A stretch of 64,000 bases of DNA from Adineta steineri (taxonomy: Eukaryota > Rotifera > Eurotatoria > Adinetida > Adinetidae): assembly GCA_905250115.1 (NCBI GenBank), contig CAJNOI010000113.1, positions 1 through 64,000 on the forward strand, given 5' to 3'. The notes under the pieces are model-generated. The model was not told the DNA's origin. It saw only the letters and a list, made by a program, of their open reading frames with translations, and ran no database searches. Positions 42,424 to 56,162 of the stretch are shown piece by piece. Position numbers and translations under genes: made by a program. The first letter of the stretch is position 1. The number at the start of each line of letters is the position of its first letter.

Positions 42424-43155
42424 TCAATTCGATTGCAAAGATTCATGATGAATATAACCACTAAAATTTGTTTGAATATGTAAAGATTGAACTTGAAAAT
42501 ATTTATTTATCATATCTTTAAATTTGTCGATTGTTTCCTGTTGTGAACAAACTAATTCTACGGTATCTATTGATGGTTTATTATCTGTAATTGATTTTTG
42601 CTCATGTGAAATTTGTACCACAACAGCAATTAATTGTCGACTTCCATTAGATTCTTCAAACGTTACACATGTTGCACAACTAACAAGTACATTCAATTGT
42701 TCATAAACATTTTTATCGCAGCCTGTACATACGATAAGAACTTGTTCATTTCCTTTGTCAGTTAAATTTCGATAAAAAAAGCCTTCTTGAAGAGGAATAT
42801 AAGTAACATGTAAATAATTATCGAGTATATTTGCAGTTATTGATGATAATGGAATGTTGATATCATTTCTAATGCATAATTCTTTTCGACTTTTACCTGA
42901 TGTAGCATTAAAAGCTTGTTGATAAAGTTTTGTAAATTCTGGATCACCTGAATGTTCGAGAAAGACTTGTTCATTAGCATATATTTCAGTAAAAATAAGT
43001 TTTGTCTTTGCTTCATTTGAATGTCGAAATATATATGTATATACTCCTGGATGATCACGATGAACAATATTAGCCATACCAGCTAACCGTTCAAGCATAT
43101 TTGTAGCTGTTGATTCTGAACTTGCATCGAATTCAACATGTAATAAAAACGCCAT
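42424..43155 (-). CDS. ABM-like protein (copy 2)
   Basis: Identical 243-residue frame to the one at 3422-4153; see that entry for the fold argument. Confidence 0.65.
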   Translation of the reverse strand: MAFLLHVEFDASSESTATNMLERLAGMANIVHRDHPGVYTYIFRHSNEAKTKLIFTEIYANEQVFLEHSGDPEFTKLYQQAFNATSGKSRKELCIRNDINIPLSSITANILDNYLHVTYIPLQEGFFYRNLTDKGNEQVLIVCTGCDKNVYEQLNVLVSCATCVTFEESNGSRQLIAVVVQISHEQKSITDNKPSIDTVELVCSQQETIDKFKDMINKYFQVQSLHIQTNFSGYIHHESLQSN

Positions 43156-43961
43156 GTTTTTTTTAAATTTCTTCTATCTATTTTATAAAAAAAAGTAACT
43201 GCTTAAATAGAATGCGATAACACATTGTTGGTTTTATGAGTCATCGGCACAACCTTGATCCATACCATACCATATAAGGTAACATAAATATGGATGTCTC
43301 ATAGATTGTTAACAATAGTGAGTTAGCTGTTGTGATTACAAAATCTTCTAACCTTTTGAATAGTTGAAAAGATGTGAGGAAAGAAAAACAACCTCATGGT
43401 ATTGGCTTTTGAATTTTAATAGAAAAAATAGTAGGCGAGAGCGGCAAAAGATAACAGATTAACACAATACTTATTGAAACTGAAAGAATGTGTATCCAAT
43501 GAGATTTCACATTCGTACATATGCAGTATAGCTCGAAAGGTCGATTCTTTGATCAGTTAGGATTGTACTTATGATGGTGCTTTTTCATTAGAACAAATTT
43601 GTAGATGTTTTGAAAGTCCTCTATCTTTGTTTAGGAAAACTGTGAATAATCATGTACTCGAAAACATAAAAGTACTAATTAAGATACTGATAGACAGTTG
43701 TAATCAGTTAATATATATATTATTAAGATTATTTCTATGATGAATAGTTGTTAATACAGGAATAAAAATTTAGAAAATGACTTAAAACAGATACATTATA
43801 ACATGGGATATATCCTATTATTTATTATAAAAACCAATCATCCATATGGTTATAACAAAACTAGAAGAAAACAATTAATTTTAGGTCTTTATGTGTCATT
43901 CATTAAATATTTTTAACATATGAATACCGTATATAACTAATAGTAATAATTATCAGTAGAT
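43156..43961. other. Intergenic (copy 2), no gene seen
   Basis: Equivalent of 4154-4959. Confidence 0.6.
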
Positions 43962-46426
43962 TTAATTTAATAGATGCGGTTTTTCTCGATATATTTTCCA
44001 AATAAATTCACCAAATAAACTATTTGCCCAAGCAAACCAAGATCGTGTAAAATGTCTTGGATTATTGACATCTATTGATTCATGCATAAATCCTGTATTT
44101 GCATGAGATTTTTGTAACATTTTTATGCAAGATCGTATTTCTTCATCATCATTTGTTGTTAAACCACGCATGATAATTGCAAGTGGCCATGCCATTGAAG
44201 GTCCAACATGTGGTCCACCATTACCTTTTGAAAGAAAAATTAGACATTGAGAACACATATAAATGCTTACCTTCAAGTGCAGCTCCTTTAAAAAACCATG
44301 GATTATCTGTACTAAGTACAAATTTCCGTGTATTTTGATAAATTGAATGATTTTTTGGAATATCATTAGGACATAAATATGGTAACGAAAGAAGTGATGG
44401 AATATTTGAATCATCCATTAAATTTGTATGACCAAGTCCATCGGTTTCATATGAATAAATAAATCCATATTTAGTATGACTAACTGTAATTGATGTTTCT
44501 GAATTATTTGTCATTTTGTCATTAAATAAAATATCATGTAGAACAGAAGTTAAACTTAATATATCATTATTAAAATCAGCTGTCCATTCTAATTTTTTTA
44601 CAAGTTCTAGTAAGAGATTCAATGTATGATGTGCAAAAAATTGCGATGGAATAAGATAAGGATATAGTTGTAAGTCATCACTTGGTCGAAAAAATGTATG
44701 AATAAGACCATTTGGTTTTGAATGACGTCCACGTGGATCTGTAGGATGACCTTGTCGTTGATATGTATATGGACCTTAATATATATAAGAAAGATTAAGT
44801 TTACAGTATGCTAAAAATTGTCAATATTGAGAAATCGTCAAAATGATAGATTTTTTCATTAAATCAAAGTATACTAAATATTTATTCTAGTATGTAAATG
44901 ATTTGATAAGGGAACAACTTATTAATCAAAATATTGTTTTACCGAATCACACATGTGATTTATTAAGCGAGAGAAAAAGAAAAGAAAAAAAAACATTCAT
45001 GATGTTTTGCATAAAATAATATTTATTTTCTATATAGATTCTGTTATATGCATTAGAAATGTTCTGATAATAAGAACTTGTTGAATAGATTATTTAGATG
45101 AAAATATTATCTTTTATTTAATTTCTATAAATTATCAAGAAATACTCCATATTCTTCTGTCGTAAGAAAGAAAAAATAATAAAAAAACTATACAAATACT
45201 TAAAATCAATGTAGATTTAAAGGCTAAAATCTGTAACATAAAACTCTATTGAAAAATTACTTTTGATGCACAAATGTTTTTTATATCATTTCATAATATC
45301 CGACTTATATACTTCTTTTACTTAAAAAGAATATTTACAAATCTAGATTCATTTAATCATAATTATTACATTTCTTCTACTATTTTAACTTATATAATAA
45401 TGTATAAATATTTTCTTGTTTTATAAAAGACTTCAATAGAAGATGAATGTATTAAATTTCTTATTGTTCTATTTTACCTGATCCATTGAATCGTTGTTGT
45501 TCTTTCATCGTTTGTAAAATGATACGAATAGTTGTTTTAAATGTTTGTTCATTTTCACGAAAAAAAGTTAAATCATGATCAACTTCTTTCCAATATGAAT
45601 GCATTAATCTTAGAACATAGCAAAGAGAATCTAATTCCCATTTTCGTTCATGCACACCGGGACGCATTTCTGTTAGATCCATTTGTTTCCATTCACTAGT
45701 ACGACTCGTATCTTTATAATGTGCATTTGCATATGGGTCACGTTGAACAAACATACACTGTCGTAAGAGTACACCTTCAATCAATTGACGAAGTTTGGGA
45801 TCATTACGTATTAAAGGTAGATATGGATTTACTTGAGCACTTGAATCACGTAACCACATGGCATCGATATCACCTGTAATAACATAAGTATCAGGATGTT
45901 TTTCAGATGCTGCTTTAACGTCGAAATCAACGGTTGTATCGAGTGTATTAGGAAAACAATTTTCAAATAACCATGCAAGTTCTTTATTTTTGATATTTTT
46001 TTTTATTTCTTCAATTAATGATTCAACAGCTGTACTTGTAAATCGACGTTTTTCTATAGGTCGACGTACTTCAGGAAAATTAGGAGAAGCAGCAGTGGTA
46101 GATTTCGTAGTTATAACAGGATCAGTCATAGTAATAGTGGTAGTAATAGTTACTTTAGTACTTGCATTTATGATAGAAATTGCACGAACAGTCGGAACTG
46201 CATAATGTAGATCATGTGATTGATAATCAACAGGTGATGATGATGAACTTTGTTGAGAGAATAAATGTGTACATATTATAATGATAATGATGGCAATAAA
46301 AATTCCAATCAAAAGACGATTCCGTTGACGACGACGTAGTTGAAGCAAGGGTGACATCAATGCAACAAAACAGGAATGTGGAAGAGAAATTTTGTTCTTG
46401 CAGTCTTTACTATTTTCTGCGTGCAC
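43962..46426 (-). CDS. GH125 exo-alpha-1,6-mannosidase-like, type II membrane (copy 2, intact)
   Basis: Exons 46426-45478, 44774-44271 and 44224-43962 join in frame to 571 residues. A T-run of nine near 45998-46006 keeps exon 1 open, where copy 1 has ten and is shifted. The catalytic domain begins near residue 150 and MWLRDSS starts at residue 190. Bacterial members are near 430 residues; the excess here is the N-terminal tail, membrane anchor and Ser/Thr stem. This is the reference form of the gene in the window. Confidence 0.9.
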
Positions 46427-47986
46427 ACATTACCAGTTGTTGTGTTCTTTTTTTTCTTTCTTTCAAAGCAAGTTTTTGTCGTTTCTTTTTCTTCTTACCG
46501 GTAAAATGAAATACAATATGTTGCTATGCAGGATTGATTAAAGCATTTTTAAAAAGAAAAAAAAATTAACAAATACATAATAGACATACAATTACAAAAC
46601 CATTCACTATATGTGAATACTGTATCAAGAAATCAGCATCAAAAATTTAAACAATTGATTTATGAATGTTCAAAATGTTATATAGTCTTCGAGTATATAT
46701 GATTTTAATCAGTAAATAATGATTCTTATCTACACTTGATGAAGTTTTTGAAAACAATTAGAAATTTAATATATTCATAAATAAATGTAAGTCATATACC
46801 TTAATTGAGGACAAAATTTTTATCGTGATCATTAAAAAAAAACATTATATATCATTCGATTACTTACATAAAAATTAATAGTTGTGTCTATTAAAATGAA
46901 GATGAGAACATTCCTATAGGTTCTTAAACAATGATTAAATCTAATAACCTTGTATACGTACAAATATGAGACTAAATAAAAATATAATCGACAATTTTGC
47001 ATAAAGTAATGAATATAATGAAATGAATAGACTTGTCATCATGTGAAGTTAAAGTAACCTTGCTTTTTGTACGAAGATTAATGAGGAGTTGAAAACAATA
47101 TGACAGTTATATCTATAAATAACGAGAGATTCACAGAATCGTTTCTATCGTAGCAGACACAGACAATTTTAGTCTGTGTTAGCTATATAAATATTTAAGT
47201 ATATTTGTAGTGCATATATTGAGAGAGTGTCAATGAAATTTATTTTAACATATATATAGACTAATTGAAAACTAATAAAACAGAAATTTTAGCTTTATTT
47301 CCAGTAGTATCGTAGTATATTAGAAAAAAAAAGATTCTTTCTTAAAAAATTCATAACATCAAGTGATGGATTGTATGACAATAAATATGATATTGATAGT
47401 ATTCGTTTGAAGAGAAACGATTGCATATTAAAATTACATTACGAAGAAATAATGCCTTCTGGTATTTGATATTGAAACAAAGATTAGTATATGAAACAAT
47501 TGATAAATATTGATATTAACTCAAGCTTTAGCGCTTTGACGGTAAAGCCCATAAATTTACTGTTTCTAAAGTTATTCAGAGAAAATGTTCTTAATTATAT
47601 TTAAAGATACATGTCATCAGTAAATCAAAATTTTATAAATGCTCAATATCTTTTGGCTTCTAAATCCTTTCCTTCTCGTGCCTCACATACAACAGACAAT
47701 ACAAATTATCAAAAAATTCACAGATAGATAACTAAAAGAGAGAACAGATTTATGTTCTATGTAAGAATTTGTATACTTTAGTTTGTCCTTTCTCGTATTT
47801 TATTACTATATGTTATATGGCAATTGCGATAAAGGTTCTGTATATTTTTTATATGAAAATAAGCCATATTTGTTTACAAACTAAAGGTCAATGACTTATT
47901 CATGACTGTTAATAATATCTCAAATGTTACATGTTTGTTTTCTCAAAATAAAAATCTCTAAAACGCGCATTATTCTACTTTTTTAA
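46427..47986. other. Intergenic (copy 2), no gene seen
   Basis: Equivalent of 7426-8985. Confidence 0.6.
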
Positions 47987-49210
47987 ATGTCTACTAAAAA
48001 TTCTAGTTCATTTTTTGATGCTAATACATTTCGTCGTTTATCTGTTCGTTTAATTTTAATTGGTTTTGCTATGTTTATGATGTGTTCAATAATGTGTGTA
48101 ACACAAAATTATTATATATTAATATATACATGTGGTATTTTAGCTATAATAATTGAAGGTAGCATAAGTCTTTATTATCAATTTCGAGGTGAATGGAAAG
48201 ATTTTAAATGGTTTTCTCCATCAATTATTTTATTTATTATAACATGTGTACCAATATTAAAAATTCTTAAACAACATCAATTACATGTTAGTCAAATATT
48301 TCGACAAACAAATATTGAATTATTACTTAAACGGAATGTGACATATTGTTTTGATGTTAAGTATAAGCATATATATTTAAATTCGATTATATTGGACTAT
48401 CCAGTGTATACATTTCAATGTTCAAAAAATCGTTTAATGTATTTTAATAAAGATAATTTTCTATTAATGTGTTCATTATTAACAAAAATACAATATAATT
48501 CATGTAAATCATATAAAATATGTCGAACTAAATCAAATTTTATTATACCTCGATCATTTTTAAAAAATTCATGTTCACATTGGAGAGAATTAATAAATCG
48601 TTTTACATTAGTTGGTATTCTAAGTGATGAATTAGCTGGTTTTATGCTTATTGAACAATTACTTTTACTAGTCTTAGTTATTGTTAACTGGATATGGCCA
48701 CAAACTGAAAGTTCAGATGAAATATATTTTGCTCAAATGTTACGTCAATATTTAGCTGCTGCACCTGATATTGTTGAATTTTATGGAAATTTTCATCAAG
48801 GTGAAAATTTAAATAAATTACAAGATAGAAAAAATTTACAATCTGCTATTTTTATTATATTTATTATGTCAATATTTCAATTTAGTATAAATTTACAAAT
48901 GAAAATAAAACCAACACGATATATACATAAACAAGATTTTTATCAATTAAATATAAAAGATAAATGTTTAGTTATATTTGAATTCATTTTTTCAACATCA
49001 ATGTGGTCAGTTATTTATATAACACTAACACAAGATTTACCATTTTTAATTATACGGTGGTATTTTCTTACTTTTATGTCAGATAGTTCAAGTAAAATGA
49101 TTTTTTTCTTATTGAAAAATGTTTTAACTATAATGATATCGTTTCATTCTGGTTTCATTGATATAATTCAATTTAAAGAAAATATTCAGAAAAAAAAGAC
49201 AAAAGATTAA
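47987..49210 (+). CDS. TMEM26-like multi-pass membrane protein (copy 2)
   Basis: Identical 407-residue product to 8986-10209. Confidence 0.6.
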   Translation: MSTKNSSSFFDANTFRRLSVRLILIGFAMFMMCSIMCVTQNYYILIYTCGILAIIIEGSISLYYQFRGEWKDFKWFSPSIILFIITCVPILKILKQHQLHVSQIFRQTNIELLLKRNVTYCFDVKYKHIYLNSIILDYPVYTFQCSKNRLMYFNKDNFLLMCSLLTKIQYNSCKSYKICRTKSNFIIPRSFLKNSCSHWRELINRFTLVGILSDELAGFMLIEQLLLLVLVIVNWIWPQTESSDEIYFAQMLRQYLAAAPDIVEFYGNFHQGENLNKLQDRKNLQSAIFIIFIMSIFQFSINLQMKIKPTRYIHKQDFYQLNIKDKCLVIFEFIFSTSMWSVIYITLTQDLPFLIIRWYFLTFMSDSSSKMIFFLLKNVLTIMISFHSGFIDIIQFKENIQKKKTKD

Positions 49211-49566
49211 ATAAAAACTTTATTATAAAGAAAATTATAAATATCAAAATAGCAATACGCTTTTTCTAAAAAAAATATAGTGTGAAATATCTTGATAAAA
49301 GAATAACTAGTTTTTTAAGCTATTCATAGAACAATATAAATATACAAAAAGATCATATATTCAAACATATTGACCATCTAGAACAAGTAAAATGAATATA
49401 TGAAAATGTTTTAGTTTACTAATGGTATCTTAAAGATGTGTAGTTTGCTTTTGCTTATACAAAATGTAGATCTACTTATTTAGGTATGCCAATAAAAAAG
49501 CTGTATTAAACAAGTTTTCATGCAAGAGATTGTAACTTTTGAATAACCATCTTGAGCGCGTAGGTG
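49211..49566. other. Intergenic (copy 2), no gene seen
   Basis: Equivalent of 10210-10565. Confidence 0.5.
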
Positions 49567-49598
49567 TTAGCGTCCAAGTGTATTATCTTGGACGCTAA
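49567..49598. repeat. Perfect 12-bp hairpin (copy 2)
   Basis: Same stem and loop as 10566-10597. Confidence 0.8.
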
Positions 49599-49613
49599 AC
49601 GAAGATTAAGTTA

Positions 49614-49694
49614 TCTCTTCTAGTCTAACTGGCTTAGATATCTGCTCGGATAGCAGAAGCTATGTGGTTCGAGTCCCATGAGGGACATCTTTTT
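49614..49694 (+). tRNA. tRNA-like element, degenerate (copy 2)
   Basis: Identical to 10613-10693, including the B box and the T5 run; the same structural defects apply. Confidence 0.45.
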
Positions 49695-49856
49695 CTTTCG
49701 TTCCTCTCTCTCTTTTCTTTTCGATAGACCTCTAGGTGTTCATACTATCTTTCTTCACGATATATGATCTCTCTCTCTCTTTATGCTATGATATATCATA
49801 TCTCTCTTCTTGTGGTATATATAGTTTCATTTTCTACTGTTTGCCACAGAATAAAA

Positions 49857-50466
49857 GAGCAAAACGATGTAAGCCATGCGCAAAAATAGTATTCCAGATT
49901 AATGAAAAAAACAAGGAGGTAAATTTTTGATCTTCTTGTTTGCTTCTTATAAAATTATCTTCTTACGTATTTTTAGGAAACCATCTTGAGGCCTTTCCTT
50001 TTCTCAGGAAGCGGCAATCCAAGTTCGCCGGCAAAGTTATCGCAGAGGTATTGAACTCTCTTGATATCTACAACATCAGGTACAAGTTAGAGTTCAACTA
50101 CCTCGTAGCTGGTTGATACACGAAGCCGCCGGGTGGCCGTGAATTGGGCCTACGAGCAGATCTCCTCGAAGAGGTTGAAGGACGGAGCAACCAAGAATCA
50201 CGAATACTGGTTGTCGAAGCTCAAGGTTAGTATGACTTTCTATTTCAAAATGATAGTTTCTAACGTGTTTATGTTTTTTCTGTACTTAGGTATGCAACAT
50301 CGCCCTATCCTGAAGAAACATCACCCCAGCATTGGGGGATATTACAGCATACACTACAGTGTTGTGGATGGTCCAAGCCCGTCTGAATTCATCAAAGCCA
50401 TGGTAGACAACAACATGACAACGATTCGACATGATCTGTCGAAGCTGTTGGTGAGTCTTGAGGGTG
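49857..50466 (+). pseudogene. GC-richer broken coding block (copy 2)
   Basis: Identical to 10856-11465, with the same frame breaks; it again stops at CTTGAGGGTG before a gap. Confidence 0.5.
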
Positions 50467-50576
50467 NNNNNNNNNNNNNNNNNNNNNNNNNNNNNNNNNN
50501 NNNNNNNNNNNNNNNNNNNNNNNNNNNNNNNNNNNNNNNNNNNNNNNNNNNNNNNNNNNNNNNNNNCACCCTCAAT
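50457..50576. repeat. Telomere-like foldback interrupted by gap (copy 2)
   Basis: CTTGAGGGTG left and CACCCTCAAT right of the 100-N gap, as in copy 1. Confidence 0.6.
50467..50566. other. Assembly gap (100 N)
   Basis: Equivalent of 11466-11565. Confidence 0.99.
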
Positions 50577-50724
50577 GATATTTATTTTGTAATTATTTAA
50601 CTTTACCTTCATTGTATAGATTTAAATATAACTATAATAAATAAATAAAAAATAAAATATAATATAATATCAGTTAGATTATTTGAAATAAAATAAAATA
50701 TATCTAAGATCAGTTCAACTAAAT

Positions 50725-50781
50725 CTTGAGGGTGGGTGGGTGTGGGTATGGATTCGTCTCTTATTTAACTACCCACATCCT
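50725..50781. repeat. Telomere-like foldback (copy 2)
   Basis: Identical to 11724-11780. Confidence 0.65.
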
Positions 50782-50943
50782 GCTTTGGATCCCTATTCCT
50801 CAACAGAATTTATTGTCTTCTCTTCAAAAAGCGTATATTTTTGTAGCAAATTTAATTTTTCATCTGATTGAACGAAAAAATCGATTATATAGGTAGCAAA
50901 GAAATCGATCTTTTTTAACAAATACTCATCCTACTACAATGAC

Positions 50944-51000
50944 TGGAGGGTGTGGGTATAAATCTTCTCATAACTTACACCGTTATCCACACCCACTCTC
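50944..51000. repeat. Telomere-like foldback (copy 2, diverged)
   Basis: As 11943-11999, with TTATCCACACCCACTCTC as C arm, so two positions of the stem have decayed relative to copy 1. Confidence 0.65.
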
Positions 51001-51201
51001 GTCTACTTGTGCACCTCGAGGATCTAAGTATTGATGTGCGTATGATATTTATTCTTGATATTCTTTACATATCTACACTGTACTGTTGAGATTTGCCTTT
51101 TTTATACCACTTTAGCACAGTAAAAAGAAATATAACTTGTATAAATCTAGAAAAGTTTATTATGATCATGCAGGTGTCAAAAATAATAAAAATGTAGTTT
51201 A

Positions 51202-52413
51202 TTAAACAAGTGGGTAACTAGCCATGGCTGCAATACCGCATTGATTATTCTTATTACGACTCATCCAAATATAACCATTTTGACCCCATGAAGTACCCCA
51301 GGAATTTTTAACAATATAATAAAGTTGACTATCTGTTGCATTAAAACCAACAATTAAGGCACAATGATCGACTACAGTTGATGAACATTGTGGTTCATCA
51401 TAAACACCTGATCGATAGAATTGAAATGACGAATGTGAAGCATCAATAAAGACTGATATAGGACCAATGATAGCAACAGCATATGAGAGAGCGGCTTCAT
51501 CATTCGGTTTGATATTACGGAAACCCTATAATATTAGAATTAAAATTGAATACTCTTCATATAAATTTAATCTTTACAGTAGAATTAGCACCAATATTTG
51601 TACGATTAAATCGACATGTATTATTACGGGCTTCATATGGATAACTTTCTTCAGTATCGATACCAGCATTGATTTTGATATATTGAAAAGCTGAATTTAT
51701 AAATCCACCATTACAACCAGCGTTACCAAAACTATCTGAACAGTCAACTAAGTTTTGTTCAGAGAGTGAGATAAGCTGTCTAGTTCGATGAAAATGTTGA
51801 CCTTCGAGTGAACCAGTAGCTGAAAAAGCCCAACTTGAACCACATTTACCTTGATCTTTAACTGATGTAACAGCACCTTCGTTCCGCCAATCTGAAAAGA
51901 AATTATTTGTTGAATATCGATCTAAGAAAATACAAACATTACCAACAGCTCGTGGAACAGTAGTATTTGATGGAACAACAAACGAATGATGATCAAAACT
52001 GGACCTTTTCATTTCGACAGATATCTTGAATTTATTCATTTGCTTTTTAAATTCTTCATGAGTCTAATAAGATATAAAAGAAATTATCAATATAATGCAA
52101 AAACAAAATATACCATATCACCAAATTGATTCATTCCTAATGTATAACTGTGTATACCCGAATCAGTTTCATGATTATGTTGATGAATTTTAGCTAAATT
52201 AACTTCCCAAATAGTTCGACTATATAAACGTAGAAAAAACTAGTGTAATACAAAAGATCTTTTGACTTACCGAATTATTTCTTCTTCTATTGAAATATAC
52301 TGTTTTGTATACGTGCGTTTAAATATATTCCATTGATTATCAAGATGTTTATCAAGTATCGATACACAATAAGTACCAACAAAAAAAAGACAGATAACAA
52401 TGATTACCTTCAT
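51202..52413 (-). CDS. Cathepsin-L-like protein with Ser at the catalytic Cys position (copy 2)
   Basis: Same four-exon structure, offset 39001, and 352 residues. Ser160 is again AGT (51833-51835), while His299 and Asn319 are kept. Several residues differ from copy 1, mostly in the propeptide and its junction (for example [10 protein letters not shown] against [10 protein letters not shown]). The mature domain is nearly unchanged, which suggests constraint on the fold despite the lost nucleophile. Confidence 0.9.
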
Positions 52414-53370
52414 TGTAGTAAGTATTCTTAAGGTGCTTATTTAACAACAAAATAGAATTTATACACAATAAAAAATGTGCTTGTAATTTTATATGACTTA
52501 TCATTGCTTCGACATCATGACACCTCTTGCAAAGATAACAGAAAAATTGTCATATCAATTAGACAGAACAAAAAATTTACAGAGAAGATTAATATCATCG
52601 ATTAATGCATTGTATTTTTGACAGAGTATTAAATATAAAGTCGTCAGAGCTAAGTAAAGTAGCATATAATTTCTTCTAAATTTTTTTGATTTGATTTTAT
52701 TAAATAAGAAAAAAAAGTTTTAGTGAAAAGTAACTATGTAAGTTTTTCTTGGTGTATATGAAGGATGATATAGATTTATCAGTTCTCATTTATACTGATC
52801 AAATAACTTTGGTACTATTAATTCTTTGTCATCGATGTTTGAGATTACTAAGATCAACTGAAAAAAACATTTTAATACATGCATATGTAGAACTCAGTAA
52901 CTTTTTGAACACAATTCTACTCATACTTAGAAAACATCTGTGTTTTATTGTATCTCCTATAAAATTAATTTTCATTTTATTAATATTAACGCTAAGTTAT
53001 TATTAAAAAGCAGATAAAAAACCTGTTCATTAATTCTGTTGGCGTGACCATTGTGATATATAAGTTTGTTACCATGTGAAATAGTTTATAGATTAAACGA
53101 TGTAACTTTAAATAAAATATTATTATTAATTAAAAAAAAATCAATCTTTCATACATGTATCTTTAAAGTAGATGAAGGTTATAGTATGTATCATTGCTAT
53201 TTCGTCTGACTCAACGAATCGTCAAACCAGCTGTGGTTCTATTTGTCTGTTTTTAAATGTATTTGTCGTTTCATTACTCTCATGAGAAGAAGAAAAAGGA
53301 AAAAAAGGCATATTTTCTTTTCTATTTCATTCTTTCTTTTCGATTGACATCATACATATAGGAAAAAGAT
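52414..53370. other. Intergenic (copy 2), no gene seen
   Basis: Equivalent of 13413-14370, with several substitutions and small indels. Confidence 0.6.
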
Positions 53371-54045
53371 ATGCAATTTCATCTGTTTTTAGTCTTTTTG
53401 TTCTCTCATCATAACTTTATTTCTGCTATTGATAACAAATATATTAATCAAAATAATTCACCGATTAATGTTGATCTCTATCAATGTGATACTAATAATA
53501 CAATATTCAACAATACTATTATCAATAATGACAAAATATTTAATAACCTAATACATCCATGTAACATCAGTTGTTGTATATCAAATAATTTAAATAAGAC
53601 AAGTATAAAGAAATCTTAAAATCATTTTGATAATTTCATTTCATTTGTTTTTATATTTTTAGTTGTTTTGAATACATGTCAAATTACTGTACGATCTTCT
53701 ACAACTATTTGTGTTGGTCGTTTCTGTTATTCTGGAAAATGTGATACTTTTTCATTCTTAGCTAATATGATTCATGATGATCAAATTGAAAATAAAACAA
53801 CAATTATGGATACAATTCATTCATCATCTGGTTACATTCCATGGTCTTCAATAATTAATTCTACACGAACTAAATGGACTTCATGGATAGATGAGACTAG
53901 TATAAGAATTCGTCCTATTATTTTAATTATTTTATTCATTTTCAGTATCTCATTGACATTTATGACATTAATTATAGTAATCAAATCAATGCGACATGCA
54001 AATATAATTTCCAATAGAAAATCCTACCGTTATACTCTACTCTAA
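53371..54045 (+). CDS. Secreted/type I membrane protein, unknown family (copy 2)
   Basis: Exons 53371-53602 and 53663-54045 give 204 residues. Amino-acid changes against copy 1 include signal-peptide F to V, T to A, two M to I in the ectodomain, N to T, K to Q, A to S, and I to F in the membrane helix. All cysteines are kept. Confidence 0.7.
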
Positions 54046-54117
54046 TCGTTTGTCTTTTTTTTTTATTTTAAATAAATTTTAATTTTGAAGAAAGGTATAC
54101 AATTACAGAATATTTAT

Positions 54118-55091
54118 TTAAAAAGGTAGAACAGTCACTTTTTTTCCATCACGTGTATCAATTAATTTACAATGATGATCATTCGTTATTGCTTGTAGAC
54201 ATTCGATAATATTCTTTGCTGCAGCATCTGGTGTCAATGGAGCTTTATCTGTACCCATATTTGTTTTTACCCAGCCAGGGTGAAGAAGTGAAAAAAAGAT
54301 TTTCTTTTTTTCAAGATCTTTACCCATACATATTGTTAACATATTTAATGCAACCTATAAAAAAATAGATGAAAATAGAAATAATAAAATTAAAAAAATC
54401 CTAAACTAACTTTACTACATTGATAATCATAATAATAATATGGAAGATTTTTTGCTAATTCAAGTGATGACATGATCGAGGAAATATTAATTACAGATGA
54501 TTGTTTTATATCACGTTGCTTTAAATGTAATGCAGCTTTTTCAAGAAGAGGTAAAAATGCCTAAAAGAAAAATATATTGAAGGAGAAAATAACGAAAGTG
54601 AAATATACTTTAGTAACTTTCCATGGTCCAATAACATTTTGTCGATATGTTTCCATCATATCTTTTTCATTAATATTTGAAAATCTTAATTTTGTTGTCG
54701 TACCTGCATTATTAATTAAACAATTTAGATCATTTCCATTCAATCTTTGTTCTACTTGTTCAACTGCTTTTTTAATACTAGCATCATCTGTAATATCTAT
54801 TCAATTAAAGAAAAGAAAAATTTTTATTTTTCTATTATCTACATAGAATTAACTAACCAAGTTGAAGTGGAACAATTATTGCTGAATGTTCTTTAGCTAA
54901 ATCAAATAATTCCTAAATAAAGAAAATTTTATACATACATATTTTTTTATTTCATAATTTTAAAAAGCTACTTTCGATCGATCCATTTCACGATAAGTAG
55001 CAAAGACATGATCAGTTTTAGATTTTAAAAATTGTTTAACTAGTCCATAGCCAATACCACGATTAGCTCCAGTAATTAGAACACTTTTCAT
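54118..55091 (-). CDS. Short-chain dehydrogenase, C-factor/sniffer-like (SDR 1, copy 2)
   Basis: The same five-exon gene as 15118-16092; TGANRGIG, NNAG and YQCSK are unchanged. Differences are mainly synonymous or in introns. Confidence 0.9.
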
Positions 55092-55223
55092 CTAATTAAT
55101 GTTTCAAAAAAATAAAAATGGATCTTTATTTAGAATAAAAAATAAGCTTTATAATTCATCTTTATGTAGTAGTATATAAAATGAACTTCAATATAAAAAA
55201 GTGTTATATATAATGTCAGTTAA

Positions 55224-56162
55224 TTAAAACGGAATTATAGCACATGAACTTCCTGAGGTAGCGTCAATTAATTTTCCATAATGTTCATTCTTCATTGAAT
55301 TTATACATTCAACAATACTTTTACATGCTTCTTCGATTGTTAATGGAGCTTGTGCACCACCCATTTCAGTTTGAACCCATCCAGGATGAAGTAAAGTAAT
55401 ATAAATATTTGATTTAGCTAAAGTTTCTGCAAAACAGACAGTAAACATATCTAGTGCTGCCTTCGAACATTGATAATCAAAATAAAAAAAAGGCATCGTA
55501 GGAGCTAATGTAACTGAACCCATACCACTTGATACATTGATAATACTTGCTTGAAGAACATTTCGTTCTCCACTAACTGCTTTTTCCACAAGCGGTAAAA
55601 ATGTCTAAAGATGAAAAAAAAATTATTTTGACATATATATGACTGTATATAAATAAGCAAACAATACAAACACACCTTTGTTACTCGCCATGGTCCAATA
55701 ACATTGTGTTTGTATGTATCAAGCATATCTTTTTCATTGATATCATTAAATTTTAGTTCTTTATTTACGCCAGCATTATTTAATAAACAATTGAGACCTC
55801 GACTATTACCTAATTTATTTTCAACTTCAATTTTTGCTTTATTACAACTTTCATCATCACTAACATCTTAAGTAATTTAAAAAATAAATTTAATTTATAT
55901 CAATCGAATTAAAAATAAAAATTAGACAAACCAATTTGAATCGGAATGATAACATTTGAATGTTCTTTTGCTAAATCTAACAATTCCTATCATATATAAA
56001 ATATATTAACTTGCCTTTTTTTCTTCAAAAATTCACTTTAGATTTATTAACATCACGGTAACCAGCAAAAATGAATTCAATAGATGATGGATTTGAAACA
56101 AGTTGTTTGACAATACCTAAACCGATACCACGATTAGCACCCGTAATCAAAATACTTTTCAT
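55224..56162 (-). CDS. Short-chain dehydrogenase, C-factor/sniffer-like (SDR 2, copy 2)
   Basis: The same four-exon gene as 16225-17163. Near the C-terminus V to I and T to I changes are seen (KLIDATSGSSCAIIPF); active-site motifs are kept. Confidence 0.9.
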